This document shows positions 1 through 10,834 of a DNA stretch of 64,000 bases, one piece after another. The notes under the pieces were generated by a model, which was given only the letters and a program-made list of their open reading frames with translations, searched no databases and was not told the DNA's origin. Position numbers and translations under genes: made by a program. Position 1 is the stretch's first letter. Every line of letters begins with the position of its first letter. This DNA is from Przewalskia tangutica (Eukaryota > Streptophyta > Magnoliopsida > Solanales > Solanaceae): NCBI GenBank assembly GCA_029844215.1, contig CM056725.1:32332485-32396484 (forward strand), read 5' to 3'.

Positions 1-546
1 AAGTGCCGCCTACCTTGCACAACAATGATAGGGTGCCAAGTGCCGCCCTCTCGTTGTACCAAAATGTTCAGTCTCTCTGAAAAATCCGCAAAAATAAGAA
101 AAGACATAGCCGGAATTTTCCCCTCGCAAGTTATGTAAAACGTTTCGTCGAAAAACGACTCTAACCGGGTGTTGTGCACAAATGCCATTCGGCCAAGCCA
201 CCTAGGCGGGGGTGACACGTGTCACCCTCCTATTGGCCCAAAATAAAACATCTTCCGAAAATATCCACAATGGCCAAAATCTCGAAAACAAAGTGGGCCC
301 CCCAAAACCGTAAATTTCTCCCGTGGGCCCCACGTGACCATTTCCGAAAATAAAATTCCATAATTCTCTAATATTCGGGAAGTCCGAATACCAAATCTGG
401 GAATCCAATTCCCATTAACGAACCTTTTCCTTCACAGCAGGAAACTTTTCCGTGGAAAAATCGCCTCTTTCTTCCTTTCCAATCTTTCTGTCGTATTCTC
501 GTACGTACGTCCTCGCATACATACCCTGGAACTACGGGGTATAACA
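1..546 (-). repeat. LTR L1, first part, cut by window edge
   Basis: Read on the minus strand, this starts with TGTTATACCCCGTAGTTCC at 546 and runs off the left edge. It matches the plus-strand LTR at 63045 and the solo LTR ending at 35742, so it belongs to the same family. It contains the conserved palindrome with a CACGTG core near 208-229. It begins in the middle of a minus-strand gag (547 upward), so it is an insertion into element M1. Its other end and the TSD lie outside the window, so I cannot say whether it is a solo LTR or part of a whole element. Confidence 0.8.
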
Positions 547-1068
547 CGTGCCCTCCTCATCTGTGGAGGCAAGAAATGGCCAAGGAACGCCTCTGAGAAC
601 TCACTGACCACCGGAGGTGAATGTTCCCCGGGACGACTCGCGAATCAAACGATCATTGCGGTATCACGCGGCCGATGTGAACAAAACCACCGACTCGGTC
701 TCGAAGCCTTGATCACTCTCATGATCCGTCAGAATCGCTTCGGATGAACTCCTGCGGATCATCCTCAGGAATCGACCCGTAAAACTCAGGTGGGCTACAA
801 CTCAGAAAATCCCGTATCCTCAAACTATCTGACCTCGGGTGAACTATGGGTACTACAGGAACTGGAACTGCTCATCCAGTCTATCCTCGTGCCTGGCCAC
901 GATCCTGGCCAATAACTGGGCCATCTCCTTGTAACCCATCTCCTCTGCCCCAGGCTGCGGGACTGGAGGCTCAGGTGCCGTAGTCTCAGGAGAGACCGCT
1001 GCTGCTCTACTCGCAGCTCCCTCTGCTGCCTTGCCCTTCTGGGCTCTGGTTGCCTTGCGTGGAGGCAT
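547..1068 (-). pseudogene. gag: gag 5' part of element M1, interrupted
   Basis: Retrotransposon nucleocapsid/capsid gene, amino-terminal third only. From the ATG at 1068 the product begins MPPRKATRAQKGKAA, a basic start shared by all gag copies in the window, then a Pro/Ala/Glu-rich linker, then a helical stretch ending ARHEDRLDEQ. The frame stops near 853. Homologous sequence continues in other frames to 547, where it should read on into the capsid core but is replaced by the LTR start of L1. The capsid core and zinc knuckles are missing. Stop codons and frame changes make it a relic. Its identity rests on the better-preserved gag at 23994-25194. Confidence 0.75.
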
Positions 1069-1275
1069 CACTGGTATACAAAGAACACGTCAGAGGGAGT
1101 CCAACTTATAACACCGCTCTAAGGCACGATCTCAGAGTGAGAAGAATGGAAACCAATCCTAAATATCCTATAGCCTCCTGATTATAGATGTGGTGCACAA
1201 CACACCGATAATCAAGACTCTACTGGATACGGTCTGTAGACACTCTCCGAGGATTAACTGCTCTGATACCACTTT
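1069..1275 (-). promoter_or_regulatory. M1 5' leader: PBS and leader stem-loop
   Basis: On the minus strand the 5' LTR end (at 1276) is followed by four bases and an intact TGGTATCAGAGC at 1271-1260, the standard plant PBS for initiator tRNA-Met. About 45 bases further on, a stem-loop spans 1213-1180: GATTAT and GGTGTG pair with CACATC and ATAATC around a loop containing GTGCAC. The gag ATG follows at 1068. Confidence 0.8.
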
Positions 1276-1914
1276 TGTCACGACCCGAACCCGGGCCCGT
1301 GACTGGTGCCTTACCCCGGGCACCCTAGTGATACAACATCAGAGAAAACCAGCGGAAATAAAAAAAACTTAAACATATAAAACAGTGAAATAAGCGAGCT
1401 AACCCAGTTACCTTTTTGTACATAAATTAAAACTTGAACAGTTACATCCCTTACAAACCTGCCCACAACAGTGCTACAGACCTCTAAGAATTTGAAACCA
1501 TAATGACGGGACAGGGCCCCGCCATGCCCCTGAATATACAAAAGCCTACTACTTCAGGGAACCGTACCACAGGACAAGCTTAGGAGATATGGAGCTTTCA
1601 GAGAACCGAACAGCGATCCTAAGAAAGTGGATCGACAAGCTATGTACCTCAACTGCGGCATGAACGCAGCCCGGGGAGGTCGGTCTAATAGGTACCAAGT
1701 ATGTGAAATCAGAAAATCGTAAATGAAATCATAATAGTCTATATAAAGCGGAGACATGTATGATAACCAAATTCTGACACCTGACATATAAACGATCATA
1801 TCAAGATAGGGACTCATGCCCGTGAAATCATCACTCAAATACAACCCGAATTTAACCCGCACAATGGCGCGTGCCGGCATCTCACCTCGGTATAAGCATA
1901 GCCACGGAACCGTC

Positions 1915-2160
1915 CTAATGGGCCCATACCGTGGACCATCCAACGTGTCGGTATGCCCAAAGGAAATAACAAGATGATACTCATCGTGGAAGCATACCTG
2001 GGCTACCCAACGTGTCGGTATGTCCAAACAACTAACGGATAACACTCACAATGGAAGCATACGTGGGCTACCCAACGTGTCGGCATGTCCAAGAGGATCG
2101 TCTGATGGAAGCATACCCGTGGGCTACCCAACGTGTCGGCATGTCCATCAATCAACCGGA
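1915..2160 (-). repeat. Tandem repeat in M1 LTR, ~60-bp units
   Basis: Three to four imperfect copies of a unit holding GGGCTACCCAACGTGTCGG followed by CATGTCCAA and ATGGAAGCATAC. It occupies the same LTR position as unrelated arrays in the other LTR families. Confidence 0.75.
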
Positions 2161-3614
2161 TAGCGGCCCTCGTGAGACTGGTAGCACACAACCAAACACT
2201 TGCACAACAAAGGCTACCACAACAAGCGGAGGCAAGTTACACGACTCAAGGTACTATACATACTTCTTACCACAATGTCAAGTATACCATTAAAATCCAA
2301 GTACTTAACCCCTTTAGGATCAAGGTACTCCTACCCTTTATAAACAAGTCACCTATGTTTTTCCATCACAAGGAGTTCAATATTTGAAAACGAGTTACTT
2401 CCCCTTTTCCACAATCAAGTTACCATTTTAAATCTAATAATGAAACCATTTATTTATTTTCCATAAAGTCGTTATAACTAACTTCCCATAAAGCTATTAC
2501 AACACTTTATGATTAATAAAACAAGTCAAGACAAAATCATGCCTTTCTTTTAAACCAAAATACTTCAAATTCTTAAGTCTCTTTTCCTTTAGAAAATCGA
2601 ATTCCTTACTTTGGAATTTTTAAGAAGATCAAAACTTGATTTCAATAATTCTCATTAAATGACCATGATCTAGGAAATGTAATGCCATTTTGTCTTATCT
2701 TAGCTTCTATGCAGATGGAGGTGCCTACTGGTTTTAATATGATTAATTGTCATTACTTCTTTCCTTTATCGGCGCTGCATTGACTTGTTCGATACTTATT
2801 CCCATTTCCGAAATTGTAACGTTATTCTTTTTAAAAACCAACTATTCATTTCTCACGAATTAGATTTTATACTTTTCAACACCATTTAGGTCAATTACAA
2901 GTCACGTCTCTTATCTTTTGAAATCAACAAACCATTCTTTTAGCTACATAAAGTGGTTATAACAAACTTCCCATAAAGCCGTTATAACACTTTATGTTTT
3001 AAACCAACCAATTACCACTATGAACATTTATGAGACCAATAGGGCTCATTCTTTAACCACCGAGTACCCGTTACTAACGGATAAGACTTTACTACTATTT
3101 CCACACAATGAAGCCCTTAACACTTCATATCAAGTCAAGACACAAAAGGGAAATCAAATTCCTTTAACACACGTGCGTCTACCGCACTATATATTTTACA
3201 AATAGTCATGCTGAAGAGGATAGGAAGAATCACATACCTCGCGATGACTGTCGACAATAAGCAAAATGCTCCACGACTATCTCCTTAAGAGGAATATGCT
3301 ACACGTAGTACTTCAATCCTATAAGGTCATAAAACGTCTATCAATCTCTAGCAACGTAGAATAAACTAAGTGCAAAGTCCCTAAATCCTACGACAATTTG
3401 GACGGCACTTCCTTTGTTTCTACTAACTTGCCACCTCTTTCAAGGTCGAATTCAATAACAAACGCCCCACAATAATACAAAATAACCCAATACTTTCCAT
3501 GCCATACTTGGCCAACCATAAACCAATTCTTAATCCCTTTCAATTCTTTCCAATCCAAGTTCTTAGGCCTAACATGATATCTAGCCCTAGACATCTTTAA
3601 CAAGACAACAGGAT

Positions 3615-3755
3615 CCAAATCTATTCAAATAAAACAGCCTCAGGCTCAATCTTAAACTACTAAAATATAACAGCCTCAGGCTCACATCTATACTACTAAA
3701 ATATAACAGCCTTAGGCTCACATCTATACTACTAAAATATAACAGCCTTAGGCTC
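3615..3755 (-). repeat. 36-bp tandem repeat in M1 LTR
   Basis: About three and a half copies of a 36-base unit containing ATATAACAGCCTTAGGCTC and ACATCTATACTACTAAA. Because 36 is a multiple of three, one minus-strand frame reads a 12-residue repeat (SLRLLYFSSIDV). I regard that ORF as a by-product of the repeat. Confidence 0.85.
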
Positions 3756-4531
3756 ATAACCAAGAGAAAGGGGAAACTTTTACCTTTGGAGAAACCCACA
3801 AAAGCCCCTTTCTTCCACTTCTTTTCCGTCAAACTCGTCTACCAGTGCTTCCCACAAGTTACCCACACTTTTCCTTCTTGCCGCCGCTCCAACAGTTTCC
3901 TCTTAAGCTAGGTTTTCATCAAAAAACTAGAGAGAAGGGAGAGGGTTTTCCATGGAAGGGTTTTGAAATGAAATGGCCATGTCTTCCAAGACTTGGCCCT
4001 AAAATAGGCCCTAATCTGGTCAAAAAGGATGGGAGGGACACTTGTCACCCTCCCATAGGTTTTTAACAAAATATCTCCTGATTTCAGCCTTTTATCGCGA
4101 AAAATCCCGCCTTGGCGCCGCGGCGCTTCCACTTCCGAGAAAATGTTCCAGCATTCCGGCGCCGCGGCCCTGCATTCCGGTGCCGCAGCGCTGCAACCCC
4201 TGCGGACCCCCAGTACAACCGGCGCCGCGACCACGCATTCGGCGCGCGGCCATGTACCACTGAAAGCTGCTGCTGCTGCGCGCAAACTTGAAACTTCCAT
4301 AACTTTTGACTCCGATGTCCTATCGACGAACGGTTTGTTGCGTTGGGATCTAGATTTAACGGACCACACACTAGGCTTTTAGACACCTCGAAACTCTTAA
4401 CAACTGGGGTACAACACTCCAAGGTAAACTCAAATCCGTCCAACACATGTTTGCCAACTTATCTTTCAACTTTCAATCTTAAAATCCTTGGTATGATCTT
4501 ATCTTACTCCTTGAATTTACGGGGTGTAACA

Positions 4532-4823
4532 TACAATACCAACTATACTATAATCATTACCAACCTGGATACGCAATCCACGTAGTCCTTCCTGGGTCAC
4601 TGCTGCCTTTCTCGTAGCTGCAATGAACATAACTCGTTAGGAAGAGACGACCCTAACAACACAGCTCTATCGCACGATCTCAGAGTGAGAAGAATGGAAA
4701 CCAATCCTAAATGTCCTGCAGCCTCATGATTATAGATGTGGTGCACAACACACCGATAATCAAGACTCTACTAGACACGGTCTGTAGACACTTTCCGAGG
4801 ACTAACTGCTCTGATACCACTTT
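4532..4823 (-). promoter_or_regulatory. M2 5' leader: PBS and leader stem-loop
   Basis: On the minus strand the M2 LTR end (4824) is followed by an intact PBS TGGTATCAGAGC at 4819-4808. The conserved GTGCAC stem-loop is at 4761-4728. The leader then reads toward where gag would start but is cut at 4532 by the LTR start of M1. A matching leader lies at 53520-53819 in M4. Confidence 0.8.
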
Positions 4824-5773
4824 TGTCACGACCCGACCCCGGGCCGCGACTGGTGCCCTACCTGGGCACCCTTCTAATCATACAACATAATAAACTGCGG
4901 AAGATAAATAACACACTTTTTTTTTTAAAACCAAGGACAAGCCGATAAGGCTGTCATAATCATAAAAATTACCCGAAAGGGTCTATACTGTTTAACAATG
5001 TAAAAAAAACAACTCTAGCCAGTACAGCCCACAGATGAATACAGACCTCTAAGATTTGAACAAATACTATGACGGGACAAGGCCCCGCCGTACCCTTGAA
5101 TATACATAGCCATGACAACTCCGGAACATTGGAGCCATCTCAAAATGCTGAATCAGGATCCTAAGCTCGCGGATCCACTGTAATACCTAAACTGCGGACA
5201 TGACGCGGCCCCGAAGGAGTCGATACAACATGTACGAATATGGAGCAGAAATAAGGTGAGAAAGAAATCATAACTGTACAAAAGAATGACAGAGGCAAGT
5301 ATAAAAAGGGTACATACCAGATCCTACCGTGTCATTACCATCTCGTGAACTTAATCGTACCTTATTATCTTTTCCCATTTTTCAATAAAAGTTATAGTCA
5401 CTTTCTTACGTAAATACTTAGGGAAAAATCGTCAAGTTCATTATCATATAACTTACTTATCTTTCATAACATAATCCGGCCCTTTATGGAGGGACGCATA
5501 TACTACCCGACCCAATCTGGGACGCGATGAAGTCACACAAATATCAAAGCGTGCCCGTGGAATTCCTTCCTCACTGCCGGCAGTCTATGACATAAATCAT
5601 ACTCGTGTGACACGGCCGTGGAATCCTACCTCACTGTCGGCGTACACATATACAATACATATATATATACCTCCTGCCCGTGGAATCCTCCATCACTGTC
5701 GGCAGCCGTAGGTGTAACATATAACCAGGTGACACGCCTGTGGCATCCTACCTCCTTTGTCAGACACGTATCT
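4824..5773 (-). repeat. M2 5' LTR, 3' portion (split by A1)
   Basis: Minus-strand LTR ending GTCGTGACA at 4824, equivalent to the end part of plus-strand LTR S2 (about 58070-58974). It contains the three-hairpin module (5116-5209) and a tandem array with CCCGTGGAATCC and CACTG(C/T)CGGCAG units (about 5560-5760). It breaks off at 5773 where A1 begins and resumes at 15169. The flanks of A1 are TATCT (5769-5773) and TATAC (15169-15173), an imperfect 5-bp duplication. Confidence 0.8.
5560..5760 (-). repeat. Tandem repeat in M2 LTR
   Basis: About four imperfect copies of a roughly 55-60 base unit built on CCCGTGGAATCC then CTCACTGTCGGC. Spacing varies. A single copy of the same motif is conserved in most LTRs of the window, for example near 57520 and 36710, so this looks like local amplification of a standing LTR motif. 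Confidence 0.7.
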
Positions 5774-6180
5774 TGTTATACCGTATTTCCAGAGTATGCG
5801 TGAGCACGTATACAATTTGAGCCTTAAAGTAGGCATAGATTCGAAATTTGTACACAACACCCGGTTAGAGTCGTTTTTAGACGAAACGTTTCCACAGCTT
5901 TCGTAGGGAAAATTCCGGCTTTGTCATTTATAATTTTTGCGGATTTTTCCGAGAGACGTAACATTTTGGACCAACGGGAGGGTGACATGTGTCACCCTCA
6001 CATTGGAAGAGGTTGGACGACAATTGGCCATTCTTGGCACGTTTTTGTTGCCCAATTTTGGTCAAGGGTTAGGTAGGATATTTTTGTGTAGATGGATAAG
6101 GTTGCACATGGCTTAATCTTGGCCTTACACTTGCCTTGCACTTGGCACCATCTTGGCCATTGGTTGGCCTTCACTTGACC

Positions 6181-6188
6181 TATAAATA
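6181..6188 (+). promoter_or_regulatory. TATA box of A1 5' LTR
   Basis: TATAAATA followed by CCCCCTTAG, about 407 bases into the LTR. The same TATAAATACCC context occurs at 12049, 21117, 27329, 30755, 40328 and 60377 on the plus strand and at 35055 and 61222 on the minus strand, always a few hundred bases into an LTR. If transcription starts about 30 bases downstream, the RNA would carry roughly 3 kb of LTR-derived leader before gag. Confidence 0.75.
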
Positions 6189-8154
6189 CCCCCTTAGTTG
6201 ATGAACTTTCTTCATCCAACAATTGAGCAATCTACCTAAGTCTCAAAATACTCCTCCTCTTGTAGTTCTCGTCCAAAGCCTCTCCCCTCCTCCTAGTGGC
6301 CTTTGGCCGAGATTTTCCCCCTACCCCTTTTTAGTGGTTAGCCGTGGGGTACCCACCCACTAGCCTAGTTGTCTCGTATAAATACCCCTTGTAGTGGTAT
6401 AGAAATACTCTCCTAGTATTGTTATAATGTCCAAATACCTTGGCCCCAAATACCTTGTAGTATTCCCAAGGTTACACTTATACTAGCCCAGAAAATACCA
6501 TTATACTTTCCCTCAGTCGCTAAAACGAAACCCTAAGTAAATCTTCACCCGTAGTTGAAGTTATAAGTAGAAGTTGGTTAGAACTTCTAAGGGTTGTTTG
6601 GAGCGGATTGGAGCACTCGGAGTAGGAGCTAAACCTTGCTCAGGATCGACATATAAACTCGGATAATTTTGGGCTTATCGAGGTAAACATTCTTGACCTT
6701 CTGTTGTAATTGGAAATTACATGTTGTAGGAGTATATAGTTAAAGTATACTATATATAGAATTGAACATAGCTGTGCGGCAATGTCTTTTGACTTAAGCC
6801 TGAATAATACTTACGGCAATGTCTTGCGACTTAAGCCTGAATTTAAATAAGAGAACTGAACTGTAATTACATAGGACTGTATTACAGTAGACTTGTGTAG
6901 TATTCTGTGAGTAAATTGTACACGTCCGGTTAGACGTGCAAACCCCCCCCTGGTTGGCTTGGTAGCCGGCCTCGGTAAAGGAGGAGATTAACGCATTGCG
7001 GGAGAAGTCGCGAATTTTACGTAGAATATGGAACGATGTTAATAAAGCGCCTTGTGGCCTTATATGTTGAAGTACTACGTGTGTTGCTATCTACGTGGCT
7101 TTAGGAGTAGCCGTCTGTTTTAAGTACTTGAGCGTTTTGCTATTAGTCGGCACTCGTCGCGGTATGTGAACCTCTTCCTATCTCTTATAGCATGATATGT
7201 GTGAACTATGTAGTGCGGTAGACGCATACGTGTTAAGCGTGTTTGATTGTTTTTAAAACATAAAGTGTTATAACGGCTTTATGGGAAGTTGGTTATAACA
7301 ACTTTATGTAGGTAAGAAAATACTTTGTGGTTTTAAAGGTAATCGATGTGAATTATAAGCGGCTAGTTATAATAAAGAACTTGATGTATTTCAAAAGATT
7401 TATAAATCGTTTTGAAGGGAGAGTAACACTTGGTTTTAAAGGTTTTAAAAAGAGTTATACTAGCTTTATGGGAGTTAGGTATAATCTCTTAAGACAGGTA
7501 CAGAAACTGGGTTCCTGATGTTCGCAGTGAAGAGACTTGATCTAATCAGATAAGAGACTTAACTTATTGGTTGAATGAGACAGTTTGTGTGAAACCTCAT
7601 TCGTGAGTAATGAGTACTTGGTTTTATTTAAAGGGATAATGTTTCTTGATTTGAAATCGAGAATGTGTATCGACAGCACCACCTGCAGCGTAATAAAGGA
7701 AAATGTATTGAATAATGATGTATCGTATTAAAACCAGTAGAAACCTCCATCCGCATAGAAGCTAAGATGAGACAAAATGATATTACATATCCTAGATCAT
7801 TTGCTTAATAAGATCGATTATAAACAAGAATAACCTACTCACATATAAGGCATATGTTTCTCAAATCATTAAAGGAGAATTATGTTTTAAAGGATTAAAA
7901 CTATGAACTAAGAGACCTTTTCTAAAAATGAGAAACTTGAGCATTTGAAATTAGGCAAACTTGAACGTTTGGAAAATAAGGTTGTTACTTGATTTTTACA
8001 AAGGAAAGCATTTTTGTTTACTTAACAATGTTCGTCACTCTATTTTTATACTACGGACATCGGGTGACTTTTATAAAAGGAATGGATCTCTTTAAAAGGA
8101 ATTTAACGTACGTAGTACTTTAGGGTTAAAAACCCGGACTTTGGCATAAAATGA

Positions 8155-8330
8155 AAGTAGCTTGTGTTGTGTAACTTGCCTATACTGGTTGTTGTGTAAC
8201 TTGCCTATACTGGTTGTTGTGTAACTTGCCTATACTGGTTGTTGTGTAACTTGCCTATGCTTGTGTTGTGTAACTTGCCTATGCTTGTTGTTGCGTAGCT
8301 TGCTTATGCTTGTGATGATAGCCTTGGTTG
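8155..8330 (+). repeat. 25-bp tandem repeat in A1 5' LTR
   Basis: About seven copies of a unit of about 25 bases containing TTGTGTAACTTGCCTAT. The 3' LTR has the matching array at about 14030-14200. The same unit appears in reverse orientation in solo LTR S1 (about 33275-33372). Confidence 0.9.
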
Positions 8331-8369
8331 TGCAAGAATTGTTATTTTTATGGACTAGCTTTCCATGAG

Positions 8370-8600
8370 GTTTCTTACTGTTCGGCCTTGGTCCCTGGTG
8401 GTCGGCTCTCGTACTTGCCCCGTCTCATGACTGATTCGGCCTTGGTACCCGGTAGTCAGCCCTCGCACTTGCCCCGTTCAGTGTAGTGACGAAGTCTCGT
8501 GATACGGCCTTGGTCCCTGGTGGTCAGCCCTCGTACTTGCCCCGGTCACTCGTGGCCGCCTTGGTATCCGGTAGTCGGCTCGACTTGCCGTGACGGCCGT
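8370..8600 (+). repeat. Tandem repeat CGGCCTTGGT in A1 5' LTR
   Basis: About four copies of CGGCCTTGGT, CCGGTAGTC and GTACTTGCCCC, with a period near 55-70 bases. The 3' LTR copy (about 14240-14460) is the same array but full of one- and two-base losses at CTG/CAG/CCGG sites. Confidence 0.75.
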
Positions 8601-9311
8601 GTTTTGGTTGCATTATATTATTGGTACGGTCGGATCTGGTAGTTATACTTGTCCTATACGGTTTTTATGACACAGTGGGACACGGTGTTCATGTATACTC
8701 CTTGAAATCTTGTCATATCATAAGCTGCGGTGAGGAAGAAATTCCACGCACGAGTGATAATTTGGAGCGTGAGTCACGACTTGATGTAACTAGTTATATG
8801 TTATGTCTTGTAGCTTGGTCATCATACATGTCTCTGCTTTATATAGACTATTATGATTTCATTTCTGATATTCTGATTTCACATACTTGGTACTGTTATC
8901 TTGACCTCCTTGAGGTGCGTTCAATCTGCGCGGTAGAAGTACGTTAATCGATCCCGCTCTTAGGATCACCTTTCAGCGTTGGGAAGCTCGTTCCTTGGAG
9001 GCTTATCTTTTGGTATGTGTTCCACTGAGTTGTAGGTTCTTGTACATTCGGGGGTATGGCGGGCCTGTCCGTCATAGTTGTTGTAAATCTTAGAGTGCAG
9101 CCTTTGTGTGGGCGTGGTTTTGTAAAAAGATTAAACCGTTCGTTTTGAAAGAGTTGTTTATATATATTTTATTGGAAGGTAACCGTTTGGTTGGCTTTGT
9201 TTTATTATCTTGTCTCATGTTCATGTTTAAGTTTTATTTCCTGGTTTTCTCGATGTAGTATCACTAGGGTGCCCGGTAGGCACGATCCACGGGCCGGATC
9301 GGGTCGTGACA

Positions 9312-9512
9312 AAAGTGGTATCGAGCGATTAGTCCTCGGAAAGTGTCTACGCACCGTGTCTAGTAGAGTCTTGATTATCGATGTGTTGTGCACCACATCT
9401 ATAATCGAGGAGGCTGAGACATTTAGGATTGGTTTCCATTCTTCTCATTCGAGATCGTGCCTTAAAGGCGTGTGATAAGATTGGACCCTCTCGGCGTGCC
9501 GTTTTTACGATT
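9312..9512 (+). promoter_or_regulatory. A1 leader: PBS and GTGCAC stem-loop
   Basis: The PBS reads TGGTATCGAGC at 9316-9326, one base short of the canonical TGGTATCAGAGC. The stem-loop at 9373-9406 has arms GATTAT/ATAATC and GATGTG/CACATC and a loop with GTGCAC. The gag ATG is at 9513. Confidence 0.8.
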
Positions 9513-10560
9513 ATGCCTCGCGTAAAACGGCCGGGCCAGAAGGGCAAGGCGGCGAGGAGGCTGCGAGTAGAGCGTGGCGAGAGACCACGAGACTGAGCCT
9601 CGATCCCGCGATGCAGGCGAGAGGAGATGAGTTACAAGTGGGCCCGATTAATGGCGGGGTTGTGGCCGACTTGAGGATAGTGGGCAGCAGCGGTTCGATA
9701 GCACCGATGGTTCACCCTAGATCGAGATAGTTCGAGGCTACGGGATTTTCCGAGTTGTAGGCCGCGAGTTTTATGGGTCGAGGCACGAGGATGATCCGCG
9801 AGGAGTTTATCCGGAAGCGATTCTGTGGATCGTGAGTGATCAAGGCATCGGAGACCGAGTCGGTGGTCCTAGGTTCGCATCACCGCGTGATACCGCATGA
9901 TCGGTTTGATTCGTGGGAGCTGTCGGGAGAGCATGCACTTCCGGCTTTATGGGGCGAGTTCTCGAGGCCTTTCTTGCACATTTCTTGCCTCGGCTGATGA
10001 GGAGGGCTCGAGGCGACAGATTTTGGTGTTCTGACGAGCAGGCGTCTGATTCGAGTACAATGTGGAGTTCGACTCATTGGCCAGTCGTCCCGCGTTGGTA
10101 GCTAGTATGGAGGATCGAGTGCACCGATTTGTTCTGAGGCTCGATGATCACCTAGCCGAAGTTGTTCGGTGTAGCTCTTCACCGGGCATGGACATTGCCG
10201 CATGCGAGCTTATGACCGGATGTGAGAGAGGATAAATCGGCGGAATGACCAGTGGTCGTGAAGAGGGCGAACAGCGAGGTCCTTTGGTGACTTTCGAGCG
10301 GACCGCCTCAAGAAGAGCGATTATGCGCCTCCACGATCTGCAGTGGTCTCGCGACGCCGGGACCCGAGATATTCGGGAGCGGTCGGGGCTCCTGTGTTTC
10401 AGATTTTCGGGGAAGCGGGAATGCTCGCGGATGAGTTGCCCTTGTCTCGGTGTGGCGTTGTGGAAAGCTTCATAAAGGAGAGTGTCGTACTAACTCGGGG
10501 ATTGTTATTTTTGCGGCCAGCGGGGCCATCGGCAAGAGACCGTCCGACCGGTAGCTTGGC
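9513..10560 (+). pseudogene. gag: A1 gag relic
   Basis: Sequence homologous to the A2 gag from the ATG (ATGCCTCGCGTAAAACG) to the zinc-knuckle region, which is still recognisable around 10440-10540. The capsid core is legible in pieces, for example the stretch matching LAHFLPRQMRRARADRF around 9968-10020. It is broken by many one- and two-base deletions, mostly where A2 has CAG, CTG or CCNGG, so no frame stays open beyond about 75 codons. Some breaks may be sequence errors rather than mutations. Confidence 0.75.
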
Positions 10561-10834
10561 GAGATAGCATGGACTACTAGAAGCGATTGCGGGTTCTTCA
10601 CCTTCCATAGCTTGAGCAAGATGTTCGTACCGTGAGCCCGGTAGGTCGCGGTGGAAGTTCCCGATTTTAGCGGTCCTTTGAACCGCCTATTTTCAGTATA
10701 TCCTTAACCGCTTTAAAGATTTGTATGCATGAGATGATGACCTTATTATTGTGTGCTACGTTCGGATAGCGTTATGATGGTTATGAGTTAGAAAGCTTGG
10801 CTAGTTGAAAGGATTTGTATGGGGGCAGGGAAAG

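Larger units (their letters stand above)
1276..4531 (-). repeat. M1 5' LTR (3256 bp)
   Basis: On the minus strand it starts TGTTACACCCCGTAAATTC at 4531 and ends GGGTCGTGACA at 1276, next to the PBS. It belongs to the TGTTACACC group with M2, M4 and S2. Inside are a 36-bp tandem array (about 3615-3755), a second array of longer units with GGGCTACCCAACGTGTCGG (about 1915-2160), and the three-hairpin module (1575-1669). The LTR start abuts M2 leader sequence at 4532, so M1 inserted into the M2 leader. The matching TSD copy would lie left of the window. Confidence 0.85.
5774..9311 (+). repeat. A1 5' LTR
   Basis: Starts TGTTATACCGTATTTCC and ends CGGGTCGTGACA, followed by AAAG and the PBS. The U3 part has a palindrome at about 5978-5999 and TATAAATA at 6181-6188. 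The long part after the TATA box carries arrays at 8155-8330 and 8370-8600 and a hairpin GATCCC...AGGATC at 8950-8967. The two A1 LTRs are near-identical in AT-rich parts and differ mainly by short indels in GC-rich parts. Confidence 0.9.

Noticed and set aside
3587..3832. 81-residue ORF with a 12-residue repeat (SLRLLYFSSIDV)
   Set aside because: A by-product of the 36-bp tandem repeat in the M1 LTR.
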